From: Asterias rubens
Taxonomy: Eukaryota > Echinodermata > Asteroidea > Forcipulatida > Asteriidae
Length of the DNA: 64,000 bases
NCBI RefSeq assembly: GCF_902459465.1
Contig: NC_047063.1
Coordinates: 24,101,055 to 24,165,054 of the forward strand
Reading direction: 5' to 3'
The translations under genes and the position numbers were made by a program. Under the pieces are notes generated by a model. It was given only the letters and a program-made list of their open reading frames with translations. It had not been told where the DNA came from and ran no database searches. Of the stretch, positions 44,248 through 55,088 are shown piece after piece. The first letter of the stretch is position 1. Each line of letters begins with the position of its first letter.

Positions 44248-47200
44248 ATGGCAGGCGTACGGACGTACACCCAGGAGTTGGAGTATCTTCATCAGCTTTC
44301 CCCAAACATATGGCAGATCAAGAAAGGATTTGTTCCAAACATGAAGGTTAGTTTAATTACTAAACTGTGAATTATTCTACTGGAAAATAATCAAAGAAAT
44401 TCGTTAATATTGTGAGTACTGTTTATTAAGATTCTGAAAAGGTGTTCAAAATTTAACCCTCGTACCATAAACCGTGTTTCTCAAGACAATCCATCTATAG
44501 AGTGGAGCCATACCCAAAAGGCTTCAATGAGACTGAACGAGACCAATTTAAGTGGTGGACAATAAATCGAAGGGCGAGCGGTTAAACACAATTATTCATG
44601 TTTAATTATGGGGCCATCATTGCTGAAGTGCAAGCTTCAGACATGATGCCAGGTCTCTGTGCAGTGGGGCCATGCAATAAGATGAATGGGGATTTTGACT
44701 GTGTTCTTTCTTTGTGACATTTACTTTGGACGATATGCACTGTGGGCAGTGTAGATTGCTTACCAGAGTGCTGGGCGAAAATATTGTTGAATTCTGGGCA
44801 GGCCTGCCCAGTGTTACCCACCGTGGCTACGACCCTTGTCATTTGGATTTGGTGATCAAGATCTGTGGCACCAATCGACCAACCTTACAACTTTACAGTA
44901 TAAAATATCAGGAACAATACTAGTACAGAGTATTAGATGAAGAACTTTTAATAAAGAAATTGCAAATTCAATGGCTGGAAAGTGTGTCATGTCTTACTTC
45001 ACCATTATGTGCATTTAGCACTGCACCCCATAAGGATTTTAAGACATCTTGAAGTATGCCCTATATCCATATGTGGGAGAGATTAGTGAAATAAATGCTA
45101 TTTAGTGTGCGAGTTCCAGATGCATAAAAATGTTGAGGTACATGTATAGTTCTTGATTCTTTAATTTCCAGGTTGAGGGAAGATTTTATGTCAACAGTAA
45201 CTTGGAGAAGCTGATGTTTGAAGAGCTGAGGAACTCTTGTGCCAACAAAGGTACATTATTTAATAATACTCGGTTTTTATATAGCGCTTTATAATATGTT
45301 ATTTTTAAAATAATACTTGGTTCTTTATAGCTCTTTATAATATGTTATTTAATAATACTTGGTTCTTTATAGCGCTTTATAATATGTTATTTAATAATAC
45401 TTGGTTCTTTATAGCGCTTTATAATATGTTATTTAATAATACTTGGTTCTTATATAGCACTTTATAACATCCCTATAAGGGGCGTATCCAAGCGCACAGT
45501 ATTTTTACCTGTAAGGTTTATGGAGCTACGATTTGAAGTATGAGACCTATTCCTTTAAAGCACTCATTGGTTTACAAGCTTGGGCTGTGGCCCAACATGC
45601 AGCCAATTAAAACAGGAACAATAACAATAATAATAACAGTATTTATAAAGCGCCAAATTGCCAAAGGATACAAGGTGCTGAGAAGGAAAGAAGAGGGAAA
45701 AAAAGCGGAACAAAGATAAAGACGACCAGCTACGAAGAGGCAAAAAGGTGGGTTTTAGAGCACGTTTGAAGGCTGTGACACTGTTTGAGCTTCTGGTAAG
45801 GGTAGGTAGAGAATTCCATAGTCGGGGAGCAGCAATTGAAAATGCCCTATCACCTGCAAGTTTATGGGTTTTGTGAACTGAAAGGGATTTACCAGTAGTA
45901 GAGCGAAGAGAGTACGAAGATGTCTGGAGTGAAAGGAGAGAGGAGAGATAATCCAGGGCATAGTGATTGAGGGATTTATATGTGTGGACCATTTTACGGA
46001 ATTGAATGCGTTGGGCAACTGGAAGCCAGTGTAATTGCTTGAGAAGTGGAGATGAGTGAGTGAATTTGGGCAGCTTAAAGATAAGTCTGGCACAGCGGTT
46101 TTGGAGCCGTTAAAGGCGGGAAACATCTTTCTGTGAAACACCATTCAGGAGGCAGCAGCCATAGTCCAGCTTGGACAGAATTAAGGCACGAACAGCATTA
46201 TGGCAGGCGCTGAAATCAAGAAACCTCCTGATACGGCTTAGGTTGCGTATATGCCAGTTAAGAGAGCGACAGAGCTGAGTAATGTAAGCAGACATGGACA
46301 TGTTGCGATCAAAAACAACACCTAAGTTTCTGACAGATGGAGAAGGATGAATTTGAGTGCCATTTAGATTAAAGGTGAGGTGATCCAGATTTTTGAGGTG
46401 AGTGGAAGAGGCTGCAACGAAGAATTCCGTCTTATCCGGGTTCATCTTGAGCTTATTGGTGACCAACCAGGATTGATTGAACACCAGGGTGAACCCCCTT
46501 TACTTTTTGGTAAGTGCACTTGGTTCTTTTAAAGGCGTTACACAACACACGGGACCCAACGGCTTTATGTCCCATCTGAAAGGCGAAGCAATAGTAAAGT
46601 GTCTTGCTTAAGAACACAAGTGTCACGACTGGGACTCGAACCCACACTCAGCTCTGAAAAGAAACACCAGAGTTTGAATTCGGTGCTCTTCACCGCTCGG
46701 CAGCGACACTTCCCTTTAAAAACACATTTTGGCGAAATATGATGTACAAACTAAATGACTTATACAAGAGAGGTTTGCAGTAACACCATGTGAATATCTT
46801 TTTTTTATTTTATCCATTGTCCCTGTAGCCATGGGTGGTTTTTTACCAGGAGTAAAGCAGATCGCCAACGTTGCAGCCCTACCGGGTATAGTTGGCTACT
46901 CAGTGGGCCTACCGGACCTCCATTCTGGCTATGGATTTGCAATAGGTAAGTGAATACGTACATCTCCAAATAACCCACTGCACCCACAGCTATTGCCGCG
47001 GTGCCCTGTGCTTTTGCTGAGGTGCCCTGTGCAAGAGTCCAATACAAACTTACTGTGTCCCTACAAGTAAATTGCTGATCAAGGGGGAAGTTCAAGGCCT
47101 GTGACTGCATGCAAACCTTGCAGTGGTTGGGACTTATTTGGTTGCAATGCTATGTTCCTCCAGAAGGAGCCCATTCTCACAATGTTTTATACTCCTTTGT

Positions 47201-50200
47201 TGGCTAACAAGTAGGTTTTTATGCTATTAATTCTTTCTTTTTTAGTAATTACCAATAGGTCCAGTGCCTTTAGTTAGTTCTTCAAGTTTGTCTTGCTTAT
47301 TCGTTTTTTCCCGAATGCGCAGGTAACATGGCTGCATTCGACATGTCAGATCCAAATGCTGTTGTCTCGCCAGGGGGTGTAGGCTTTGATATCAACTGCG
47401 GCGTGAGACTCTTAAGAACAAATCTAGAAGAGAAAGATGTTCAACCGGTAAAAGAACAGCTAGCTCAAGCAATGTTTGATCACATACCAGTGGGGGTAGG
47501 GTCAAAAGGTGTAATACCAATGGGAGCCAGGTATGTTGGACAAAGTTAAAAACAATAACAACTGTAATGAGTGTGCACAACATTTGAAAATATTCAAAGA
47601 TTTGAATGTAACTTAAATGCAGGCCTGGAATTTCATCTTTGTCAGGGCAAGGCCATTTTTGAAAAGGGCTATTGAAAAAACTCAAAGTCTATTGGAAACG
47701 GATGCCAATGGCCATGGCCTCTTTGAAATTCCAGGTCTTTAATTTAGAAAGGGCACTTCCATTAGGAAAATATAAAGTCTATGGGTAACCTTTGGAAGGG
47801 GCACCAAGGCCAAGACCAGGGCAACGGAGGCCATTCCATTTCCGAAATTGTGCTTCAACTTTTGCAAAATTATTTGTTGGGTCAAAAACTGCGGGTACAG
47901 GGGTTGATTTCACAAAGAGTTAGGACTAGTCCTAGGAGATATAAAAAATGCATGGCTAGTCTTAAGTTAGGACGAGTAACTCATCTGAACTCGAGATAAG
48001 ACTAGTCCTAACTCTGTGTGAAATCCACCATGGTTTTTGGACAATTACCAGTATTGGCTGCATGCTTTAAAGCGACCAAATTGGTTTTCCTAGTGCTCAT
48101 CATTATGCTCAGTTTTTAGTCTCAAACTTGAAGTTGTTTGTTAGCAGCACTGTTTCAATTATGACTTATGTTTGTATGATTTAATGCCAATATTCAGTAA
48201 GCAATGCAGTTATTTTGATGTGTTCCAAAAAACTTATTGAGTGTGAATACTTCTGTATGAAAAGTTTTGATATGAATTAAGATGCTAATGTATTTAGCAA
48301 TTTCCGTTCTTGATCCTGGCAGAGATCTTGAAGAAGCCTTGGAGATGGGAATGGACTGGTCTCTAAGAGAAGGTAAGTGTGGAAGAAAACAACAAGGGTA
48401 CATGAATTACTAACGAAAAGTGTGCTGTGGAGATAATGAAATTCAATCCTGGTTTATTTCTGCGACAGACATTTAACGACTTGTCAACAAGTGTACCCTC
48501 TTTGAAGCTACCCTTGTATATCACCTGGCACACTTATGTCAGTGAGATTAATTTTTTTAAATTATTATTCATAAATACCTAAGACAGTTTATCCACTCTG
48601 ATTGGTCGAGAGGGCATCACGAGGGGTCGTTTGAACGGATGATATACCATTTCATAGCTGGAGGGGTGTTGTGTTTAAAGAAATCATTGAAGAACTATAA
48701 TTTTTGCATTTATTTTACCGTTTGACCAAGAAGTGTTTTTTGGCCGAAAAGGTATTTATGAATGGGACTCAAAGTGTGTTGAATCGGTTTTCAACTAGTG
48801 GTTTAAACCCGCCGAGGCCTGGTTTACCCGCCGAGGCCTTTTCCTCTCGGTAAAATTATCAAATCCAGGCCTCGGCGCAGGTTTAAACCACTAGTTGAAA
48901 ACCTCTTGACCACACATTGATTCCCTTATTATCGTTACAAAGCAAGTTTGTTTTTCTCTCTCTTAACTATTCAGGTTATGCCTGGGCCGAGGACAAGGAA
49001 CATTGTGAGGAGTACGGGAGAATGCTCCAAGCTGACCCCAGTAAGGTCAGCTCCCGTGCAAAGAAAAGAGGGCTCCCTCAGCTGGGGACGCTCGGTGCGG
49101 GCAATCACTACGCGGAAATACAGGTTGTGGATGAGATATACAACGAGCATGCCTCCAAGAAGATGGGAATCGATCACGTAGGACAGGTCAGTCAGGTCTA
49201 AAATTTTACACTGGACCACAGGCCCGAGGCCAGTAGTTTTAGTGTTGAGTGTTTTGTGAGTTTCTTTTTTTAGTTGAATATTAAAAGAGTTATACCTCAC
49301 TGTTTAACGTCTCAAAAAAAAAAAAATATGTTAAAATGTTGACTTTGAATCTGATAGAATACCTTTCAATTCTACTGAGTAATGACATAATGAAGTCTAC
49401 TCTCTAAAAAAAATGTGTAACTAAAATACATGTTAATAAACTGGTTCAGGTTTTTTTATTCTTTCTCATTTTGATTCTGGTCCTTTAGAAAGAATTCTGG
49501 TCCTGTAAACGTTTTGAGCCACAAGCCGTGTAAGTCTTGTGGATTTTCCACACCATTTCAAGCCCTGTCAGAGATTTTATAGTTAGTCAGAAAAGAAACA
49601 AGAAGTCCAATTTAAAAGTGGTGTGTTGTGACAGAGCGGTCAAGTTCACCAAACCCAAGCAAATCCCGGTCATAACACTTGTGCTCTTGAGCAATGCGTT
49701 TAACCACAATTACTTTTGAAATTCTGCTCTACCAACCAGGCCCTAAAACACAAATTGAAATAAATTATTATTTTTTTATTTATTTATTATATATATTTTT
49801 TTGGGGGGAGACAAACTCTTAAAGGAGAAAATAACAGGAAAACCCACCCTTGTTTCCGCACGTTTCGCCATGTCATGACATGTGTTTACTATAAATCCGT
49901 AGTTCTCATTGTCGACAATTGATAATTGTTTCATGTTTTCTCAAAAAGTAAAGCATTTCATGGAAAAATGTTTTAAGAGAAGTCTTTTACCTTTACCTTC
50001 TATAAACCCTTTAAAGCCATTATACACTTTCGGTAAACAGTATTGTTTAAGTCCCACACTTCGTGTATCACAACTTATATATAAAACAACAAACCTGTGA
50101 AAATTTAGGCTCAATCGGTCATCGGAGTCGGGAGAAAATAACGGGAAAACCCACTCTTGTTTCCGCGCATTTCGCCGTGTCATGACATGTGTTTAAAACA

Positions 50201-53200
50201 AATCCGTAATTCTCGCTAACAAGGAATTATATTGTTTTACCATTTTCTCAAAAAGTAAAGTATTTCATGGACTAATATTTCAAGAGAAGTCTTTAACCAT
50301 TACCTTCTGTAAACCCTGTAAATTATTTGTAAATCTGTGAACTTTTTTTGTTTTTTCTGTACCGAAAGTGGCTTTAAGTTATTTGTAAATCTGTGAACTT
50401 TTGTTTTATTTTTTGTTCGGAAAGTGTATATTGGCTTTAAAGAAATGGAGATATAACCATATAATAACGCCCCAGATTGCAGAAAAGGGGTTTTAAAACT
50501 AAGATAATTTTCGAGCTTGCATGCTTTCGCAATTCATTTTTTTCTCTCAACAGCCTATCACATCCCTGTAATTGGTTTCCTTCCCCCCCCCCCTTCAAAC
50601 AGGTGTGTGTGATGATACACAGTGGCAGTCGAGGATTAGGTCACCAGGTCGCGACCGATGCTCTTGTTGCCATGGAGAAAGCCATGAAGAGAGACAAGAT
50701 TGACGTCAACGACCGTCAGCTAGCATGTGCTAGAATTCATTCACCTGAGGGTCAAGACTACCTGAAGGGAATGGCGGCAGCGGCAAACTATGCTTGGGTC
50801 AACAGAACGAGCATGACGTTCCTCACTAGACAGGTTAGCTCATAAGACCACTGGGCTTGCAGTCACTGGACTAAACAATACTTACCAGGTCCTTCGTAAT
50901 TGTTATAGCCTGAATTACATGTTGTATAATATAAATATAACAATAAGACTTGTAATGTGGTGGTATCCATCCTGCTTGGTGTTCAAGGCACAGACAAACG
51001 AAAAACAAAGAAAAAACAGGCACAACAAAATTAGTCCTTGAAAACCTGTGACATAAAATACGTAAAGACAAGATCTGAGATTAAGTGGTAGAGAGTTCCA
51101 GATGCATGGCCGGCTGAAGAAAAAGACCTGACACCCCATGAGTGTCGAGACTTGGGTTCAATGAGAAGAAGCATGGAACTTGATCGAAGATTCCTTGATG
51201 GAGTTTAAACTTGAAGTATATCAGAAATATAGTGGGGAGCCCTGCCATTAAGAGCTTTGTGGACAATGAGCATCAGCTTGAAGATGATTCGTTGAGAGAT
51301 AGGGAGCTGTAGTTGTTTCAGAATGGGGGTGATAGAACAGAATTTCCTAGACAGTGTCACAATGCGGGCAGTGTATTTTGGAGGCGTTGTTGTATAATTA
51401 TGTGTTTGTACATTGGTAGGGAAAAACACTACCAAACTTGACTTGTGTGACTGGCCCTGTGCTACAGCAAAATACTTGAGGAGTTACTAAAAAAACCTCT
51501 GAGTGAATGGTCTCTAATCATGTTATACGACCAAGAAAATTATGCAATTATTAAGTTTAATATGATTATGTTTTGTTTACATTTTAGGCATTTGCCAAGC
51601 AGTTCAAAGAAACACCGGATGAACTGGACATGCATGTCATTTATGACGTATCACACAACATCGCTAAGGTGGAGGAGCACATATCCTTTGTCATTATTTA
51701 TGTTTTCAACTTTATAATATTTCATGAGAAAAATTTATCTGGCAGTTAAACTCACTGGACACTATTGGTAATTGTCAAAGAAAAGTTTTCTCACTTTGTG
51801 TATCTCAACATATGCATAAAATAACAAACCTTTGAAAATTTGAGCTCAAATCGGTTGTCAAAGTTGCGAGATAACTATGAAAGAAAAACACCATTGTCAC
51901 ATGAAGTTATGTGCTTTCAGTACTTGATTTTGAGACCTCAAAATCTAATTCTGAGGTCTCAAATTAAAATTTGTGGCAAAATTACCTCTTTCTTGAAAAC
52001 TACGTTACTTCAGAGGGAGCCGTTTCTCACAATGTTTTATACTATCAATCATTCCCCATTACTTTTTACCAAGTAAGGTTTTATGCTAATATTTATTTTG
52101 AGTAATTACCAATAGTGTCCACTGCCAGTTGTCTTCAGGTTGTGACAGAGCAGTCGGGGACTGACATTTCATTATGATCAGGCAGGCCCTGAATTTCATT
52201 CTGGAAAGGGCACAACACAAAAGTACATGGCACCACGGCACTTGCTGTGTGTGTCGTGGGTTATTTCGGCGCCTGAATGATGCTGCGCCTGAGTTTAGCC
52301 TGTTGCAAAAAAAACACATGTTAGAAACCAGGGTTGCAACATCCTTTGATGTGTAAAGGGAACAAAGGGAAGTGGCCGAGCGGCTGAGAGCACCAAATTC
52401 AAACTCTGGTGTTTCTGATCAGCAGAGTGTTGTTGGGTCCCCAGCCGTCACACTTGTGTCCTTAAGCAAGACACTTAACCATTGCTTCGGATGGGACGTA
52501 AAGCTGTTGGTCCCATGTCTTGTGTAACGCATGTAAAATAACCCAGTGCACTTATCGAAAAGAGAAGGGGTTCGCCCCGGTGTTCCTGGCTGTGGCTGCT
52601 GTATGCGCCATGCACCTTGTAAACCCTTATAAAGTACTAAATAATTGGAATCAGAATTCATCACTGCAATAACCTATCTTTCTAAAAGGTTATATACTCA
52701 GCGCCTTGAGTACCTTGTTTGGTAGATGGGTGCGCTATATAAGACTTCGATATTATTTTTATTATTATTAACAAAGTTCCACAATGCAATGGTTCCTAAT
52801 AATCAAATACACACCACAAGACCCTAAATTCTTTCGGAGATAAATCCTTGACTGATCCTCACATCTTAGACGGAAAGCAGAAGACGCTTCTTGTCCATCG
52901 TAAGGGATCAACGAGAGCCTTCCCTCCACATCACCCTCTCATCCCTGTGGATTATCAGGTCAGTAGTTTAAGCTCATCCCTAAATTGCAAGTGAGGCGGT
53001 ACTAGCTTAGCTACAAGAAGGGGAAATCTTAAGTTTAGTTATGCTAATTTCTTGCCACCATTTACAAAGTCTAAGTAAGTAAGTATTAAAAATTTAATTA
53101 GGTATTTGTATCAGTGTACAAGTGCAAAAAATGCCATCTTGATTTTGCAAGTAAAATGTGTCTCACGCATAAAAATGCTCCAGGCAAAAGCATTGTCTGG

Positions 53201-55088
53201 TGGCATGTACTTGTTTTAGGTTTACCTCAGTAAAACAAGACAAAATTAATGAATGAATGAATAAATAGATTGTATTGTTGAGGAAAGGTTTTTTGTCTCC
53301 CTCAGATGACTGGCCAACCCGTTCTGATCGGGGGTACCATGGGAACCTGTAGCTACGTGCTGACTGGAACAGAAAACGGAATGAAAGAGACATTCGGGAC
53401 AACGTGCCATGGAGCTGTGAGTATTAAATAGAATTTGGATGTGAATAAAGGAAAATAGACTACAACAGGATTTGAACCTGCGTCATTTGGATTAACGAGC
53501 TGGCACTCTACCAACAGAACCATCTAGCACAATGTTGGCATTCCACCTTTTATGAATTATATGGTGGGGGGGGTCGGAGAGGTTCAGCACATACAGGTAC
53601 ACTCTCAGCCAAAACTGGTCTAGTACAAAATTATCTGTTTAAATTTTAACTGTGAGAAAACAGAATTAGCTGTTTCAAACTGCTTATCAACCTATGGTAC
53701 AACTTTTTTTTTTAAATGGGTAATAGCTTGATGTGCTGACCCTATCTACTAGCAGTAGAGTCTTCCTTGAAGGCTAAATGACAACACAACAAACATGAAT
53801 TGGTAACTAAGTTACAGGACATAACAAAGTTAACTACAAGGCTAAATGACACACAACAAACATGAATTGGTAACTAAGTTACAGGACATAACAAAGTTAA
53901 CTACTATTCAAGAAAGACTCTGCTAGGGCCATGAACTGATTTTTACATATTGATAATTAATCTACATTTTGTCTGCTTTTTATGCCTAGGGACGTGCCTG
54001 GTCTCGGTCTAAATCACGACGTAATCTTGACTACCATCAAGTGTTGAGCAAACTTCAGTCTCAAGGAATCTCTATCAGGGTGGCATCACCAAAGCTCGTC
54101 ATGGAAGAGGTAATAATAATAACAATTTATTGACTTATATTTTGTCTATTCTGTAAAATGTACACAAGTGCATAACAAAATAAATAGACAATGATTTAAA
54201 AGCTAACAACTGGTAAAAAGCAAGGAAATACCACAATCCAAAAATATGGGGAAAAAACAAGACTCCCCAACAGTTTTGGCTGAGGTTGAATGTGCTAAAC
54301 CTCTCCCCCAAAATTGTTTCTTTTGTTATAGTTGTAGTTTTTTCTTTTGAGTTTTATCCCAATGATGATGGATTCCAAGGCCGAGTTCGAGCGGTTTATT
54401 TTTGGATAGTCAAGAACAAGTCAAGAATATTGTTTGAACTTTTGCATGGTGTAGGATCGCTGTTCTTGTTTCATCCGCTCAACAATGATGTGATATAGCG
54501 CACGAAAAGTGACTGGTACTGGTCAAATGTGACTACGTGGTGGGTCAGTCAAATAGGCTGATGGGTAGAAACTTTCAAACTTTTTTGGGGCGATATCTGT
54601 TATTAGTCTAATGTATTATATTCAACTTATCAAAATAAACAATCTATTTGAGCACACCAAAATTTTAGTTTTATCTCAGGAACACACAAATTTGCTTACC
54701 AGAATAAGGTTTCAAACCAAAGTACAATTTTTACCTGTACAAAATGTGACTGGTGTCCTGTTTATTTTTGCTTAGCAGACAAAAATTGCTAAGCATAATT
54801 CTCTGCTTAAGCATCTCTGTGAAATCTACATTTATATCTGATTAAAACAATGAAACAGTTCCATTAATGGCATGTTAATGGAATGTTGATAGTAACTTGT
54901 TATCCTTTGGATAAAAAGTTTTATTTATTTATATCCTCATAATTGTTTGTTTTGCCTCCCTCTCTTTCTCTCTTTCTCAGGCACCCGAGTCCTACAAAAA
55001 TGTCACTGATGTCGTAGACACTTGTCACGCAGCGAACATAAGCAAGAGGGCAATTAAGCTCAGACCCATCGCAGTTATCAAAGGATAG
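44248..55088 (+). CDS. RTCB: RTCB, tRNA-splicing ligase catalytic subunit
   Basis: RNA 2',3'-cyclic phosphate and 5'-OH ligase, catalytic subunit of the tRNA ligase complex; also joins XBP1 mRNA. Twelve exons: 44248-44346, 45172-45250, 46829-46945, 47323-47530, 48323-48372, 48975-49186, 50603-50833, 51588-51680, 52863-52958, 53306-53416, 53990-54109, 54981-55088. Total 507 residues (human 505). Start [14 protein letters not shown]. Metal/catalytic centre [14 protein letters not shown] (D121, C124), [20 protein letters not shown] and the guanylylated histidine in TTCHGAGRA (H430) are all present. The C-terminus [10 protein letters not shown] is as in human. Intron 8 is AT-AC; the other ten are GT-AG. 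The gene looks fully intact. The cellular site is nucleus/cytosol by homology. Confidence 0.97.
45262..45465 (+). repeat. ~41-bp tandem repeat, about 5 units
   Basis: AATAATACTTGGTTCTTTAT, AGCGCTTTATAATATGTTAT TT repeated from just after the RTCB exon 2 donor. Resembles the tail sequence (TATATAGCGC) of local retroposons, amplified in tandem. Confidence 0.85.
45610..46490 (-). mobile_element. 5'-truncated CR1/Jockey-like LINE, one in-frame stop
   Basis: The - strand codes for the end of a reverse transcriptase: [38 protein letters not shown], then [28 protein letters not shown] and [16 protein letters not shown] single TAA (near 46107) breaks an otherwise open frame of about 300 codons. A (TTATTATTG)-like tail lies at 45620-45640. 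It sits in RTCB intron 2, opposite strand, and is not functional. Confidence 0.85.
46500..46715 (-). mobile_element. SINE with Leu/Ser-tRNA-like head
   Basis: The - strand reads AAGTGTCGCTGCCGAGCGGT, GAAGAGCACCGAATTCAAAC, GTGTGGGTTCGAGTCCCAGT (B box), then CTTAAGCAAGACACTTTACT and GATGGGACATAAAGCCGTTG. The same family as 52366-52770. Confidence 0.75.
47155..47275. mobile_element. Family A MITE, right part only
   Basis: GAAGGAGCCCATTCTCACAA to AATTACCAATAGGTCCAGTGCC, ending 48 bp before RTCB exon 4. Confidence 0.7.
47621..48031. mobile_element. Family G (two copies) and family B
   Basis: 47621-47860: GCAGGCCTGGAATTTCATCT, GGCCTCTTTGAAATTCCAGG, CACCAAGGCCAAGACC (G). 47898-48031: GGGGTTGATTTCACAAAGAG to CTCTGTGTGAAATCCACC (B, full length). 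RTCB intron 4. Confidence 0.78.
48780..48907. mobile_element. Foldback MITE with ~37-bp inverted ends
   Basis: GGTTTTCAACTAGTGGTTTA AACCCGCCGAGGCCTGG and CCAGGCCTCGGCGCAGGTTT AAACCACTAGTTGAAAACC are near-perfect inverted repeats. The right end lies about 70 bp before RTCB exon 6. Confidence 0.85.
49200..49570. repeat. Dispersed repeat family H, copy 2
   Basis: Matches 60-545 in block order (CAGGCCCGAGGCCAGTAG, TTCTCATTTTGATTCTGGTC, TTTTGAGCCACAAGCC, CTTGTGGATTTTCC). RTCB intron 6. Confidence 0.6.
49822..50440. mobile_element. Family E MITE, one copy inside another
   Basis: Blocks AACGGGAAAACCCACTCTTG, GTGTCATGACATGTGTTTA, ATCCGTAATTCTCGCTAAC and TTTCATGG each occur twice (49830-50005 and 50150-50320). 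A clean start TAAAGCCATTATACACTTTC lies at 50013. RTCB intron 6. Confidence 0.8.
50915..51400 (-). mobile_element. Decayed CR1-like LINE 3' fragment
   Basis: The - strand reads [40 protein letters not shown] and [13 protein letters not shown], then stops and shifts before [16 protein letters not shown]. The RI.FK.....KALNG.AP.Y...L motif is typical of CR1 tails. RTCB intron 7. Confidence 0.75.
51748..52124. mobile_element. Family A MITE, full copy inside the AT-AC intron
   Basis: CACTGGACACTATTGGTAAT to ACCAATAGTGTCCACTGCC, with TTTTGAGACCTCAAAATCTA / TCTGAGGTCTCAAATTAAA palindrome and AGAGGGAGCCGTTTCTCACA. Confidence 0.88.
52185..52345. repeat. Dispersed repeat related to 12145-12420
   Basis: GGCCCTGAATTTCATTCTGG, AAGGGCACAACACAAAAGTA, ATGGCACCACGGCACTTGCT, TGTCGTGGGTTATTTCGGCG. 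Confidence 0.55.
52366..52770 (+). mobile_element. SINE with Leu/Ser-tRNA-like head, full length with (ATT)n tail
   Basis: AAGTGGCCGAGCGGCTGAGA (A box), TGTTGGGTCCCCAGCCGTCA (decayed B box), CTTAAGCAAGACACTTAACC, GATGGGACGTAAAGCTGTTG, then GCGCTATATAAGACTTCGAT and a TTATTATTA tail. The best full-length reference for this SINE in the window. Inside the AT-AC intron. Confidence 0.8.
53455..53530 (-). repeat. tRNA-like sequence, SINE family S2
   Basis: The - strand reads TAGATGGTTCTGTTGGTAGA, GTGCCAGCTCGTTAATCCAA, CAGGTTCAAATCCTGTTG. Both promoter boxes are recognisable, but the acceptor stem does not pair, so it is a SINE head or tRNA pseudogene. RTCB intron 10. Confidence 0.55.
53770..53904. 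repeat. 68-bp tandem duplication
   Basis: AAGGCTAAATGACA...ACAAAGTTAACTAC at 53770-53837 is repeated at 53838-53904 with a 2-base difference in the CAACACAAC run. RTCB intron 10. Confidence 0.9.
54740..54835. repeat. Family F fragment
   Basis: GACTGGTGTCCTGTTTATTT, TGCTTAGCAGACAAAAATTGC and GCTTAAGCATCTCTGTGAAAT: only the right half. RTCB intron 11. Confidence 0.55.

Larger units (their letters stand above)
51681..52862 (+). other. U12-type AT-AC intron of RTCB (intron 8)
   Basis: The exon 8 codon CAC is followed by ATATCCTTTG, the U12 AT-AC 5' splice consensus. The 3' side has TCCTTGACTGATCCTCAC, a U12 branch motif (TCCTTRAC) whose branch A is 11 nt from the terminal AC. Joining CAC to ATCTTAGACGGAAAG gives [18 protein letters not shown], matching human KVEQHVVDGKERTLLVHR. 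A GT-AG reading (TTT then GTCATT to TTAG) would add residues and break the frame. The intron carries a family A MITE and a SINE. Confidence 0.93.
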
